Source of the DNA: Cymodocea nodosa
Taxonomy: Eukaryota; Streptophyta; Magnoliopsida; Alismatales; Cymodoceaceae
Reading direction: 5' to 3'
Assembly (NCBI GenBank): GCA_036874045.1
Contig: CM072345.1
Coordinates: 3,931,501-3,995,500, forward strand
Length of the DNA stretch: 64,000 bases
Below are positions 45,260 to 57,953 of this stretch, in pieces (the stretch's first letter is position 1; the number at the start of each line of letters is the position of its first letter). Made by a program: the position numbers and the translations under genes. The notes under the pieces are model-generated. The model was not told where the DNA came from and made no database searches. It saw only the letters and a list, made by a program, of their open reading frames with translations.

Positions 45260-46624
45260 TTATTCTATTTGTAATCTTGATAAATGATCTGCTACTACAT
45301 TCTCAAAACTTTTTCTATCTTTAATTTCTAGATCAAATTCTTGTAATAACAATATCCATCGGATCAATCTAGGTTTAGTCTCTTTCTTTGCTATTAGGTG
45401 TTTTAAAGTTGAATGATCTGTGTATACTATCACTTTAGCTCCAATCAGATATAATCTAAACTTTTCTAAGGTAAATACAATAGCTAATAGTTCTTTTTTA
45501 GTAGTTGTATAATTAACTTGAGCATCATTTAATGTTTTGCTTGCATAATGAATCACTCTAGGAGATTTTTATATCTTTTGTCCCAACATTGCTCCTACAG
45601 CAAAATTAGATGTGTCACACATTAATTCAAATGGATGGCTCCAATTAGGTGCTTGTATTATAGGAGTTGAAATTAAGCTAATCTTAAGTCTAAAAAATGC
45701 TTCCTTGCAATTTTTATCAAAGTTAAATGGAACATCTTTTAATAGATTAGTTAAAGGTCTAGCTATCTTGCTAAAGTCTTTAATAAATCTTCTATAAAAA
45801 CCAGCATGTCCTAGAAATGATCTAATATCTTTTACTGATTTAGGTTCTGGTAGATTAGAAATTACTTCTATTTTAGCTTTATCTACTTCCAACCGTTTTT
45901 TAGAAACAACATGCCCTAAGACTATTCCTTGTTTAACCATGAAGTGACATTTTTCCCAATTTAGAACCAGATTTTTTTCCACACAATGTTTTAATACTTG
46001 GTCTAAATTGTTTAAACACACTTTATACGAAGTTCCATATAAAGTAAAATCATGCATAAATATTTCTAAAAAATCTTCAGTCATTCTAGTAAATGTGGCT
46101 GGTACATTGCATAATCCAGATGGCATTCTCTTAAAAGCATAAGTTCCATTAGGACATGTGAAAGTTGTTTTCTCTTGATCCTCTAATGCTACTGGAACTT
46201 GGTTATATCTTGAATACCCATCTAGGAAACAAAAATATTCTTGCCCTACTAATTTCTCTAGCATTTGGTGTATAAAAGGTAAGGGAAATGATCTTTCCTA
46301 GTCATAGCATTCAGCTTTCTATAGTCTATACACACTCTCCAGCCTGATTGAATTCTAGTAGGTATCAAGTCCTGACTTTCATTCCTAATAACTGTTAATC
46401 CTAATTTCTTGGGAACTACATGGATTGGACTAACCCATGAGTTATCAGAAATTGGATAAATTATGTCATTATCTAACCATTTCACTATTTTCTTCCTAAC
46501 TACTTCTTTAAGGTTTGGATTTAATCTCTCCTCAAGAATTCTAACTAGTTTAGCATTCTCTTCTAAACATATGTGGTGACAGCATAAAGTTGCACTTAAC
46601 CCTTTTATATCAGTCATAGTCCAT
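45260..46624 (-). pseudogene. E2 reverse transcriptase and RNase H region
   Basis: RT frame 45569-46264 with FLDGYSRYNQVPVALED, FKRMPSGLCNVPATF and SFLGHAGFYRRFIKDFS. RNase H frame 45260-45556 with [17 protein letters not shown] and [13 protein letters not shown], ending in [16 protein letters not shown]. The N-terminal RT part is at 46258-46644. Broken, but the RT piece is longer and more continuous than in E1. Confidence 0.85.
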
Positions 46625-47804
46625 TGTAGGATCATCTGTATCACAAGAGGGTGGGGTGAATTGTGTCTTTAGTAATTAAAATACTAGCGGATAAAACAAG
46701 AGCACAAAACACTTGTAAATGAAATTCTATTCTTTATGTAAAGATAGAATTTACTATATCTTTTCAGCTCAATTCCCTTCTTGAAAGTTTTGATACAGTA
46801 ATGTTCGATATACAATTCAAATAGAAAAACAAAGCTCTTATTCAAAACTAATTTTGAATTGTATAAAACCTGATCTTTATGCACACAACTTCTTTCTTTC
46901 TCTTTGCTCAGCTTCTGTATCTCTCCTTCTCCAGTTGTCAAATTTCCAGACTTGCGTTTGTAGCTCCTTTTCTGAAATTGCTTAGAATTTCAAACTTCTT
47001 CTAATGTTGGAGAATTTTTCAAAATATGAATATTCAAACTTAACTTTTCAGTTAGGGATCTAGATTGAATATTTAGACTTGGTTTTTGAGATTGGGATCC
47101 TCTGTTGTAATGTAGCTCATACACTCTATTAGTAGTCGAACTATGTTCTCATGTTCAGCATGTTCATCCACTTAATCCACGTACTAATTTTTTCTTTAAT
47201 CCAAATTACTATCTTTTTGAGTTTCCACTTTCTCCACTATAATTTTGAATTTCCACGATCTCCACTCGTAGATTCACCGAGACTTTATCTTCCTAGAGTC
47301 TTGTAGAATATCTTCTAAGTCTTCGATTTAGTTGAACATTTATCTTTTAAGTCCTGTAAAAACTCGAATACTTATCTATAACTCTTTGAGTTTTTGCACC
47401 TACAAAATACATGACTAAACATAGCAAACTTATCTGTTCGTTAGTCATTTTATAAAACTTGAAGGCTTATCTATTCATGCGTATAAAAACTCGAACAATT
47501 ATCTAACTATTCAATTTTCATTACCGAACGCACATGGAAAACACGTGACAACTTGAAACATTAAAAACACACGTGCAAATAAATTAACTATACAAGTTTT
47601 TAACATAAACTATTCGACAAAAATGAAACGTTAACTATCCAAAAGTTTTACTATCGAAAATCTAACTCTTCAGAAATCTTTAACTTATCCGACATAAAAA
47701 TGAAACTTTCCGATAATCTGTTAACTATTATACTTAGAGAATATTATTTAGACTTATTTAAAAACTTTAATAAAGCATATATCATTAAAACAAAATTCCT
47801 AACA
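46625..47804 (-). repeat. LTR of element B (1180 bp)
   Basis: On the element strand it begins TGTTAGGAATTTTG, one base after a polypurine tract, and ends GATGATCCTACA, the same terminus as family A. It has TAACTATCC-type half-sites (47590-47730) and one CACGTG (near 47543). Confidence 0.82.
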
Positions 47805-48095
47805 ATCTCCCCCTTTTTGATGATGTCAAAATCTAATAAGTCAAATAATTTATCTTTTCTCCCCCTTTTGGAATTATAAAAAAGTAAATAAAATGTAAGG
47901 AAGAAAAATATTCTAAGTACATATCGTTCAAAAAGATATTTTTAAACATGCATAACTATCATGGATTAAGCATAAACTATTTAAATATAAATTGTAAAAC
48001 ATAATCACATGACTATTAAATGCAGTAAACAATTTACATAATATTTTTAGTAACAAATTACAATACATAAATCATGCAATACGTAATTTGTATAA
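47805..48095 (-). other. B 3' noncoding region with two polypurine tracts
   Basis: On the element strand, CAAAAAGGGGGAGA lies next to the LTR (about 47806-47819), and CAAAAGGGGGAGA about 45 bp upstream (47860-47872). Again a double tract, as in family A. The rest is AT-rich and noncoding. Confidence 0.72.
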
Positions 48096-48412
48096 TCACA
48101 AGCCTCTTTGTCTTCGAAAAATACTAATCAGAGTGTTTGAAATTTGCTTTGCAATGTCTGTACTTACTCTGTTTATCTGATCAATTACTACTTGATCTAA
48201 ATCATTTTGTGAAACTTGTGATGGTTGCTGTAAAAATTCAGTATGGATGTCTGTATGTATACCTGTATTTGTATCTGTTTGTATACCTGTATTTATATCT
48301 GTATGTATACCGGTATTGATATCTGTATGTTGCTGTTGTTCTGAAAATTGTGTTGATTGTTGTTGTTACTATTGTGACTGTGTTTGCCTATCTTGTTGTT
48401 GTCGTTGTCAGA
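48096..48412 (-). pseudogene. B ORF3, C-terminal end
   Basis: The minus-strand frame has a Gln/Ser-rich start, an 8-residue tandem repeat around DINTGIHT, then NDLDQVVIDQINRVSTDIAK and a basic end SIFRRQRGL. The tail parallels the family A end DLDVVLNDIRNDI..ISDILRRGR, so this is the same protein family. The rest is displaced by the A3 insertion and not seen. Confidence 0.62.
48251..48335 (-). repeat. 24-bp tandem repeat inside B ORF3
   Basis: Three and a half units of 24 bp (plus strand: ctgtatgtatacctgtattt plus four bases), each coding eight residues (TGI-H/Q-TD-I/T-N). The frame is preserved because 24 is a multiple of three. Confidence 0.85.
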
Positions 48413-50034
48413 CTTGTTGAGTATTTTTGTTTTGATGATGTGTGCAGAATGAAAATAATCATATTTGTTCAATTACTATTGCTTGTGAAAAGAAATTAAA
48501 ATCATCAATTAATACAGAAAAAGCTTACTGATATAAATACTTGTCTGTATTGGATCTTAAGTTAACATCTAGTCGTTTCGTTGCATTAATTTCTCATTTA
48601 GCTAAACGTTAAGTTAACGTGTGTTTTTATTGAAAAGCATGATATGTTTTAATGTTATATCTTCTGTATCATGAACAGTGCACGTTTAGACCACTCGTTA
48701 AGTTAGAGTTTTGTTTGTATAGAGGTCATGTGAGAACTCGTTAAGTTAGAGGCTTAAAGGTTAAAATAGGTCACGTGATAACTCGTTAAGTTAGTGAGTA
48801 AAAGAATAGACGAACTCGTTAAGTTAGTGTTATACACGTGGTGAAATTATAAGTTACGAATGTTCTATTGTATCATGTGAGGTGCACATGTTTAACTCAT
48901 TAAGTTAACATAACTAAACGCATTGAGTTGCTATATTGAACACTAAGGCAACGCGTTAGGTTAGCGTTATAAACTTAAGTTGTTATTTTTGCATGTGTTA
49001 AAATTCTTATTATAAAAACATTTATTTATTACTGGTTCGTTGAGATATCATAACACAACGGAAATGGTTCGTTGAGTTATCATAACACAATGGAGATGGT
49101 TCGTTGAGATAGCATAACACCACAGACTTAGTTCGTTGAATTAGCTACAGTACTTGACACGTGAAATGGCACATGAGGAACTCGTTAAGTTAGAAACGTT
49201 AAGTTATATATATACTTGTGTTACTCGTTTAGTTAACATTAAAGTAACAACTTCTTATTACACTGAGAAAAATTTTTGGACGAGAAAATTTATTTTTAGG
49301 AAATTTTTCAAAGATCCAGGACTGATGATTAAAGAAAATTCGAAATATAAACGTGGGTTAGAACGTGTGTGTTTCGATGAAGGAAAAAGAAAAAGACGTG
49401 GAGAAGTGGAAAACTGGTAGTGGTTAAACCTGAAGGATATACATGAAATGAAGATACAGTATAAAAGGCATAGAATTCTCATTGATCAATTTATCCTTGC
49501 ACACAAAAAGAAAAATCTTTTCAAAGATAAACCATCCATGCACACCAAAAGAAAAATCTTTTTCAAGGATCAAAAACCCCTTCTCAGGAAAAATCTCTCA
49601 AGTGGAAGAAAGTTCAGTGAAGCATAAAAAGGTAAGATTTTCGTCACTGAAGATTTGAAGTAACAGAAGAAAGCAAATTCGGTGAAGCATGAAAAGACAA
49701 GATATTCGTCACTGAAGAATTGCTGAAGAAGAAAAAGAAGAAAAAGAAGAAGAAGAAAGATCTCAAACAGGGAGAAAAGTTTTAAATTCCGCAAATTAGT
49801 TTTCTCTGTTTGTAGTTATGAAATTGTTTAGATGATACATGGTATCGAAATAAAATTGCATCTACAATTTCTAAGGAGAATTGAATTGTATATTGTAATT
49901 GAAACCTTGAATAAAAATGATTTTATGAAAACAATGTCTCGACTTGTTTTTGAGTTTTAAAGTTTCAATTATATATCAGAAAATATTAAAAATACACAAT
50001 TCACCCCCCTCTTATGTAGCCATACGATCCTACA
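48413..50034 (+). repeat. 5' LTR of A3 (1622 bp)
   Basis: TGTTGAGTATTTTTG .. GATCCTACA. Phased half-sites lie at 49036, 49068, 49100 and 49132. TATAAAA is at 49460-49466, followed by leader repeats (49610-49735). Confidence 0.92.
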
Positions 50035-50036
50035 AG

Positions 50037-50048
50037 TGGTATCAGAGC
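50037..50048 (+). other. Primer-binding site of A3
   Basis: TGGTATCAGAGC two bases after the 5' LTR. Confidence 0.92.
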
Positions 50049-50223
50049 TTTGTTAATAATCTTTGATATAAAATCGATACCAACTTATTTAATATCATTG
50101 CTTATTCTACCTCCCTTGTTTAATATCTGAGCATACGTTTAACTCTATTGATTTAAGGCTCAAGTTGTTTTAAAGTTTTTAGACTATTTAAAATCAAATA
50201 GGTTGAAAAATCTAAGGTAAAAT

Positions 50224-52533
50224 AGCTACTGGAAATGGTAATTTTTCTTTATATGAAGGCCAAAATCTTAATCGTCCTCCTTTATTTGATGAAATAAATT
50301 TTGAATATTGGAAATATAGGATGACTGTTTTTCTTCAAAGTATAGATCATAAATTGTGGTTCATGATTTCTAAACCATATACTCCATTAACTACTCCTTA
50401 TAATACTTGGACAATTACTGAAAAAGAAAATGAAACTCTGAATGCTAAGAGGTTAAATATTTTATTTTGTGCATTGAGTTATGAACAGTTCAGTAAAGTG
50501 TCGGCATATAAATCTGCTTATGAGGTGTGGCATGCATTAGAAGTTTCACATGAAGGTACTTCTCAAGTTAAAGAGACAAAAATAAACATGTTGATTCTTA
50601 AGTATGAACTCTTTAAGATGCATGAAGACGAAAATATTTCTAAGATGTTTTCCAGATTTCTTGATATCATAAACTCTTTAAAATGTTTAGGAAAGAATTT
50701 TGAACAGAAGGATTTGGTGAGGAAAATTCTCAGATCCCTATGTTCTAAATGGTCTCAGAAAGTAGCATCAATTGAGGAATCACGAGATTTAAATGTTTAT
50801 TCTATGAATGAACTTATAGGAAATTTAACAGCTTATGAAGTTCAATTAAATGAATCTCTGAGTCACAACAAACTAAAAATGAAGAAAGAAATAGCCTTCA
50901 AAATTAATTCAGATTCTGATATATCTACTGATTCTTACGAGGATTTGATTTTGCTGACTAGGAAATTCAAGAAAGCATGGAAAGCTAGGAAACAGCAAAG
51001 GAACAAAAATGATAAACCCTCAACGTCAAAATCTTTGAATGACAAGAATTCTTCATCTAGAAAGTATGTATGTTACAACTGTAAGAAACATGGACATCTT
51101 TCTCTAGATTGTCCTATGAGGAAAAATGAAAAGCAAAGTAGGACAAATCAGAAGAAGACGGCTCAGAAAACTCAGAAAAAGTTTTACAAGAAAAAGGCTT
51201 TGAAGGTCACTTGGGATGACACATCTGAAGAGTTTGAATCTGAGGAATCAGCATCAAAATTTTCACATTCAGAAGGAGAACAAAAGTTAGAAGACGTTGC
51301 TCATGTGTGCTTCATGGCAGATGAGTCTGAGGTAATATCTGATCCTAAAAGTCATTCAAATTTCAACTTTGATGAATTATTATGTGCTTATCATGCATTA
51401 TTACAAAAACTTAAAGTATGTAAACTGGAAAATAAGAATATTAGAAAATCTTCATCCATTGTGGAAGAAGAAAATTGTTTCCTCTCTACTACTTTAGAAA
51501 AGTTTAAATTTGATAATGAAAATCATGCTAGAGATTTGCAAAAATTTAGATTTAATGAATGTGTCTTGCATGAACAAATATAGAATATAAATGCTGAAAA
51601 ATTAAAGATAGAATCTGAAAATGAAATGTTGAGAAACAATATAAATGAACTTAAATTAAAGATAGAATCTGAAAATGAAATATTGAGAAACAATATAAAT
51701 GAACTTGAATTAGAGATAGAAAAATTAAAACTGAGAGAGCAAGATTTAAATTCTACCTTTGAGAAATGGAATTTTAGTCAAACTAAGTTAGACAAACTAA
51801 CTAGTACCACTACGGTGTCTTATAAATTTGGCTTAGGATTTGATTATCCTGAATATCCTGAATCTCAAGCCAATAAAGGATTTATTAGTTGCAGTTCAAG
51901 TAAATCTAAGACTAAAATTCCTTTCATTATGAAAAAAGGTAATAAATATGTAGAAGTAGGTACTTCATGGGATGAATCATGCAGTAATAATATAAATCAA
52001 TGTGATTTGTCAAATTGTACTTCTAACATGATTAGAAATGTTTCTAAAAATCTTGTTTCTTGTTCTGGAAATTCAATTTCTAATGTTTCTAAAATTTCAG
52101 ACAATTGTAATAAACTGAAAATTCAGAAACCTGAGCATGCAATTCAATACACTGGTATTAGACCAATTACTCATTCTGCATGTGATAAAACTAAAAATTC
52201 TTGTGCAGAAAAAGATTTTGTATGTACAGAAAATGTTAATACAAGTACAAAATCTTGGTATAAACTTACTAAAATGTATAAGCATGACCAAAATAAATTA
52301 ACATCTCATAAAAATATGTTTGGTCTTGATTATACTACATCTGAAAACAAAAAGAATGATTGCAAAAGCAATAATGCTATATGTGAGTATGAAGCTGATG
52401 ATAAATCAATAGTACTTACAACTAATAAGAATATAAATGATAATGTTAAACTATTTTTAAACAAAAAGAAGAAATATGCGTTTAATGAACTTGGTCCTCA
52501 ACAACATTGGGTACCAAGAAAAAGTTTTTCTTA
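50224..52533 (+). pseudogene. A3 gag
   Basis: Two long frames (50321-51583, 51626-52534). UBN2-type gag domain (YEVWHALEVSHEGTSQVKET), zinc knuckle CYNCKKHGHLSLDC at about 51075, basic stretch (KKTAQKTQKKFYKKK), long coiled coil (51400-51770), the family motif SYKFGLGFDYPEYPES, and the end GPQQHWVPRKSFS. Particle shell protein; broken. Confidence 0.85.
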
Positions 52534-52780
52534 ATTTGTGTTGCAAGAGGAAACAACATCAAAATGGATCTTGGACAATGGAGCGTCAAGTCACATGACC
52601 GGACAAAAAAGTCTATTATAAAATTTTACAAATACCATGAAAGGAAGTGTAACATTTGGAAACAAAAGCAAATATAAAATCATAGGTATGGGCAATGTTC
52701 AAATAACTCCTACTTGTGTTATTTCGAATGTACTATTTGTAGAAAACCTAGGTTTTAATTTGCTAAGTGTCATAAATGGA
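52534..52780 (+). pseudogene. A3 protease region
   Basis: The same short protease region as in A2 (GASSHMTGQKSLL-type active-site surroundings, MGNVQITPTCVISN). Broken. Confidence 0.72.
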
Positions 52781-53598
52781 TAAAGAAAGGTATATTTTTA
52801 AATCAGGAAAAATATGCAGATGAAATGCTTAAGAAATTTAATTTTAATGATACAAGGATTCGAGGAACTCCTATGAGTACTACTTTAAGGTTAGATATTG
52901 ATGACATAGGAAAATCTATAGATCAAAGAAAATACAGAAGTATGATTGGTTCTTTACTTTATTTGACTGCTAGTAGACCTGATATTATGTTTGCTGTGTG
53001 TGTTTGTGCTAGATTTCAATCTAATCCTAAAGAATCACACTTAATTGTAGTTAAAAGAATATTTAGATATATACAAGGAACTAAAAATTTCGGACTGCAT
53101 TATTCTAAGGATAGTTCAATAGATCTTATAGGATATACTGATGCTGATTATGCAGGATCTAAATCTGATAGAAAGAGTACCAGTGGCACATGTCAATTAT
53201 TAGGAAATAATTTGGTATCATGGTTTAGTAAAAAGCAAAACTGTGTAGCACTTTCTACTACAGAAGCTGAATATGTTGCTGCTGCATTGTGTTGCACTCA
53301 GATTCTATGGATAAGGCAAACTTTAGAAGATTTTGGATTATCTTATGATACAATTGAGATTTATTGTGATAGTAGTTCTACAATAAATCTTTCCAAAAAT
53401 CCTGTATTACATTCAAGAGCAAAGCATATAGAGGTTAGACATCATTTTCTAAGAGATAACGTAATTAAAGGAAAAATTAAATTAGAATTTGTGTCTAGTA
53501 AAAATCAATTAGCTGATATATTTACAAAACCTCTAGACGAAAATACATTATGCAACATTAGATTAAATTTAGGTATTTGTAGGCTATGTGATGTGTAA
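52781..53598 (+). CDS. A3 RT end and RNase H (257-codon frame from 52825)
   Basis: An open frame: RT connection (MIGSLLYLTASRPDIMFAVC), then RNase H with YTDADYAGSKSDRKSTSGTC, ALSTTEAEYVAAALCCTQ and the copia-typical SRAKHIEVRHHFLRD, ending DIFTKPLDENTLC and CRLCDV. The DADYAGS and TEAEY motifs are the catalytic Asp and Glu surroundings of copia RNase H. The upstream catalytic RT core is not seen. Confidence 0.86.
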
Positions 53599-55186
53599 AA
53601 TTCTTAAACTCCACATAAAAAGATAAATATTATTGATGATGTTGTTCACCTCATAGATATTATATACTTATTATAAATATCTAAAGTAATATCTAAACTG
53701 CTGCTTAAGATACTATGTATTTATTGTAAAATCATAGTGGTATCTTATTGATTTTAAGTAGTTTATCAATTTTAATAGTTTTTACGATTTTAAGTGGAAG
53801 TGTAAATGAAAAACATTAAATACTTCTGACATTCTGAAATTTTGATTAAATGTTTTCTTTGAATCAAGGAAAATGCATATGATCATGCATAAATTTGACT
53901 TAATTGATTAAACTTGTAGAATAAGTTATATGTAACTCATCTTAAACTGTTAATCAAAAGTATAAGCTTATTGAAACTGATTCATATTCTCAGTACAATC
54001 ATAGAAGTAAAAATTGTATGAGATTTGTGTTTTATTGCATCTGTATTAATGGAATACATATATACTATGCTTAAAATGAAAAGTGCTTACAAAGTGGAAA
54101 TCTTTGAGAGTTTATTGATCTGTTTGATCACGAGCCTTTTGTACTTGAGTAGATAGGTATGTAAGGATTGTTGTCCTCAAAAAGGATTCTTTAAATCTGG
54201 CAACCTAAGGTCCTGATCAGATCTGGGATTGTTGACTGAAAGCTCATTACACGGGTACATTAGAAAGCTCTTGTATGATTCAAGCTTTTCAAACTAACTT
54301 TTAAAGAAAATTATCAATATTTACTGTTTTGAAAAGAAAAAGTTGTTTCATTAATTACAGATATCTTTGAATCGCATATAGTTTATACCAATATGACTAC
54401 TGATTTATTGAATCAACATTAGTACTTTTGAAAACGTTTATTTGAGATACATTCTTTTATTCTCCTTGAATTAATCGAATTGAGTTCAAAGTTGTGTTTT
54501 GATTCATATACAGTAGGAATTGATTCTGGAAATCATTTTTGATGATGTCAGGATAACGGAAGTCTCTAAGAAGAAAATGTAAAAGTATAGTTATACTTAA
54601 CATCTATTGTCACTACAAGTATATTTTGTATTTTGATTGAATATATTTGAAGTATATTTGTAGGGGGAGCATTAAAAATGTCAAAAACAGATTAATATAA
54701 TTTAAAATACAAATCTTAGTTAATCTGAATTAATGTCCTCTTAAAATCTTGATGAAATAATTTAAAAAAACAAATAAACTATTCTAGATTCAAAAAGACA
54801 AAATGTTCAAATAGTTTACAATGTTCTCAAGATAATGTTAAGTTTAGCATGTGTGTTGTTTTCGGAATGTTTCAGTTGAAAGCATCCAAAACTTGTTTAA
54901 GTGTACTAACTAGACGTTATGTTAGATAAGGTAACGTGTAAAACTGCCTCTAGACAGCGTTTTACTCGTTAGGTTGGTTAACTCAACGAGTTACACTTGA
55001 ATATTTCAGGTACCTTGATTGAATAAACTTTATTCAATATTTATTTAATTTCTAAACCCGACTTCTCTTCACGTTGAGTTATACACCTAAAAACTCTATT
55101 TAAACACTTATTACATGGGGACTTAGGTTATTTGTAAACTTTGTCAAGAAAATCTTTCCCGCTTGTTGCTGTTACAACCTGCAACG
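53599..55186 (+). other. A3 spacer and ORF3 promoter-like region
   Basis: The counterpart of 32823-34407, including the G-rich tract (about 54660-54669), actcgttaggttgg and taactcaacgagtta (about 54979-54993), and TATTTAAA at 55097-55104, 83 bp before ORF3. Confidence 0.58.
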
Positions 55187-57457
55187 ATGGTCTCCAAGTT
55201 CTACAAAGGTCGTGGTAGAGGAAAAGGCAAAAGCAGAATAGATGCAAAAGGAAAAGAAATAGAGAATGATGAAGTTCCACGTACTTGGTTCAAGAAAATA
55301 TTTCGAGTGGACAAAAGGTTAGAAGAACTTTATAGAGATTACTTCTTTTCTCAGGATATATTAGATGAAGTTAGATAAGAACTTCAACATACTGATGCAA
55401 GTATTACATACATGGGTATTCGAAGTAAATATGATAGAGAATACAGAATGAAATGTGTTGAGATTGCATTTTTGGAACAGTATGCAAAATATTAGGAAAA
55501 TGGTGTAAGTTCATCAAATAGAACTCCTCAAACTCCTATAAACGGTACAAGACTACATGCATTTGAGGAAGAGCATGAATCAACTATCCCTACTCCTTTA
55601 TATTCAAAACAAGTAGAATCAGATATTGTTGTAGACAAAACAAAAGTTGACAGTCTTCAAAAGGCTGTTGCAATAGAAAGTGCTTTAGAAGAATTAAAGC
55701 AGAAAACTTTTATGGAGCAATTTGAAAAGAAAACAACAATACTTGAAAAGGAGAAACAAAAATATTATAGAAGAAGGAAAGTTAGAAAAATTATGTCTAA
55801 GGAAACAAAGTTTATTGAAAAAGGAAAATCGGATGAAAATTTATTTCCAAAGGACAATGTATGTCTAGGCATTGTACCTTATTGTGCATCTGATAAACTC
55901 ATCAGTTCCGAACACACTGAAACTGATGAAGATAATGAGACTTTATTTTCCCTTGCTAGAAAACTTGAGAAGAAATCCAAGTCAAATATGAGTTCAAGTT
56001 TTTCTTTTAGTACAAGTCCTGATGATGTAGAAATTGACAAATCAGAGCATCAGGCACTTGACATTGAACAAGTTATTATAGATATAATTGACAATGTTGA
56101 AGCAGTAACTAGTTCAAAGGCTGAATTGTCTAGAGTAACAGATATTGAAAATGTTAAGACTCTAGAAGAGCTAAAAGTTAACCAGCCTTCTACGGAATCT
56201 ATAGAAGCAGAGTCTAAGAATTCACAACATGAATCAATGGAATTATCAATTGAACAAAATGAACAATTACAGACAGATACACTGGGTGTAGAATTTGTGG
56301 AAAAATTGTACTCTGAACATTCTATAAAGACTGAACAAATGAATGTTGAGCATATTGACAATGTTTCCAACACTGTTGAAGCTGAAGAATCAAGCTTACC
56401 TGAGCAGCTTCAAGATAATATTTTGGAAGAGGAACAACATGACATTCATTTTGAAGAAGAGGTTCCTGAAGATGAATTAAACTCTGAATCACGGCTTCAG
56501 GTATCACCTTCTTTGTGTACAATATTAAAAATTCAAGGTAATGCAATTCATTTTAGATCTAAAGAAGCATTGCAGAAATACAATAATCTGATTACATGTC
56601 AGATTCTGCATGCTCGTCTAATAAAATTCAAAAATTTGATGGAAATAAGAGATCTGTTTGAGTTTCAAGGCCTCATTAAATTCTTGCCAGTAGGAACGAA
56701 ATGGAAGCAATACACAGAGCTTATTGCAGCTTTTTATAGCAATCTGGTCAAGAATGAAAATTTTCTAAAAACTCAAATAAATGAACAGGAGTTTATATTG
56801 TCTCCTGAGTTAATTTTTGAAGTTTTAGGATTAAAGAATGAAGGTGTTGTTGTTACCAACAGATTTGACATAATAAGACAACTGGAATGGAACATTCAGT
56901 CTTTATCAAAAATTCCAGATGTATATTTTGAAATGAGATTAATGGAAAATCTGAATGCAGAGGCAAGATTTATTGCAAATATATTGCATGCAAATTTATT
57001 TCAGAGAGTTGGACACAATTTGGAAGTCAGTAGAAGCTGTTTATATGCAACTTATGGCCTGCTGAATAGAATTCAAATAAATTTGTTTGTTGTTTTTATG
57101 TCTCAACTACAGCATATGAGTTCAAAGTTATTTTATGGTGATGCTGTATGTAGAATCCTTGCAAGCCAATTGACTTTATCCGACTGGCCCTCTGAAACTA
57201 AAGGCATGAGAGCATTTAGTGTCAAAGATTTGCAAAAATTCTAGGCCATGTATAAACCTCAACGACAGCAACAACAACAACCTGATACAGACCATATACA
57301 ACAACAACAACAACAAAGTTATTCAGTTCAAGCAGAACAGCAAACCCAACTACCTCATGACTTAGATGTAGTGCTTAACGACATCAGAAATGATATTAGG
57401 TATCTAGGACATAAAATATGTAATGTTATAAGTGATATACTTAGGAGGGGTCGATAA
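55187..57457 (+). pseudogene. A3 ORF3, best-preserved copy
   Basis: Starts MVSKFYKGRGRGKGKSRIDA. An intact 510-codon frame (55712-57244) covers the basic patch (KYYRRRKVRKIMSK), the acidic Ser/Glu-rich middle (repeated ESIE, EQNEQLQT, EHSIKTEQ) and the whole C-terminal domain: HFRSKEALQKYNNL, MEIRDLFEFQGLIKFLPV, ELIAAFYSNL, FILSPELIFEVLGL, RLMENLNAEARFIANILHAN, LNRIQINLFVVFMSQL, KLFYGDAVCRIL and RAFSVKDLQKF. A Gln-rich tract and the small tail DLDVVLNDIRNDIRYLG..ISDILRRGR follow. It aligns motif by motif with the gypsy ORF3. No membrane segment. The protein looks soluble: disordered acidic middle plus a helical C-terminal domain. Few breaks. Confidence 0.72.
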
Positions 57458-57953
57458 CTGTTTTTGTTTGTTTCTGAATACAAAATGTAATGTTTGTATT
57501 ACTTGTTTGATTCATTGAACAATACATTTTTCTGTAAATGTGTTCAATTATTATTCTTGTTTACAGAAATCGTTGTTGTAATTCTCTTATATACATATAT
57601 ATATTCTCTGTAATTATCTTTTTGATTAATGACAAAAAGGGGGAGAAATATTATAAAATGATGATTATGATCTTAATTGCATATATATATTATAAAAGAA
57701 GATGTTATTTAAATGGTTATTGTAATCTAACAGATGATAATTAGAAAAATGATACTTATATAATTATTGACATCTGAGAGTTTTAGTTCTGAGAGGTAAA
57801 ATTTACACAAACAATAGAAATAAGCTTAAGTGAACTTAAGTCAACAAACAAGTTTGTTGAATTAAAAGTTAACCCAACGTAGGTGCTTTGTTGAGTTAAA
57901 CATATTTCATAATTGATTTAATATGGTTTTGTCATCATCAAAAAGGGGGAGAT
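57458..57953 (+). other. A3 3' noncoding region with two polypurine tracts
   Basis: AAAAAGGGGGAGA at about 57634-57646 and 57940-57952. The 68-codon hydrophobic frame is at 57538-57744. A half-site pair lies near 57868-57898. Confidence 0.78.

Larger units (their letters stand above)
39335..46624 (-). mobile_element. Athila-like Ty3/gypsy fossil E2, left part
   Basis: A close relative of E1 with the same order on the minus strand: RT, RNase H, integrase (46624-43905), spacer with motif array, ORF3 (43185-41926), LTR (41028-41923), gag (40880-39550) and post-gag spacer. Its upstream protease part lies on the far side of the B and A3 insertions (59790-60851). On the left it is bounded by A0b. 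Broken many times, and old. Confidence 0.78.
46625..48412 (-). mobile_element. Sirevirus-type Ty1/copia element B, 3' part
   Basis: A minus-strand element inserted in E2: LTR (46625-47804), polypurine tract, noncoding region, and the C-terminal end of an ORF3 (48096-48412) similar to that of family A. It is interrupted by A3 at 48413. A small gag piece lies beyond A3 (59562-59789). It is a related but distinct family from A; most of it is not seen. Confidence 0.72.

Noticed and set aside
48137-48319. Tyr/Leu-rich plus-strand frame ending in YLYLYVYRY
   Set aside because: It is the antisense reading of the 24-bp repeat in B ORF3.
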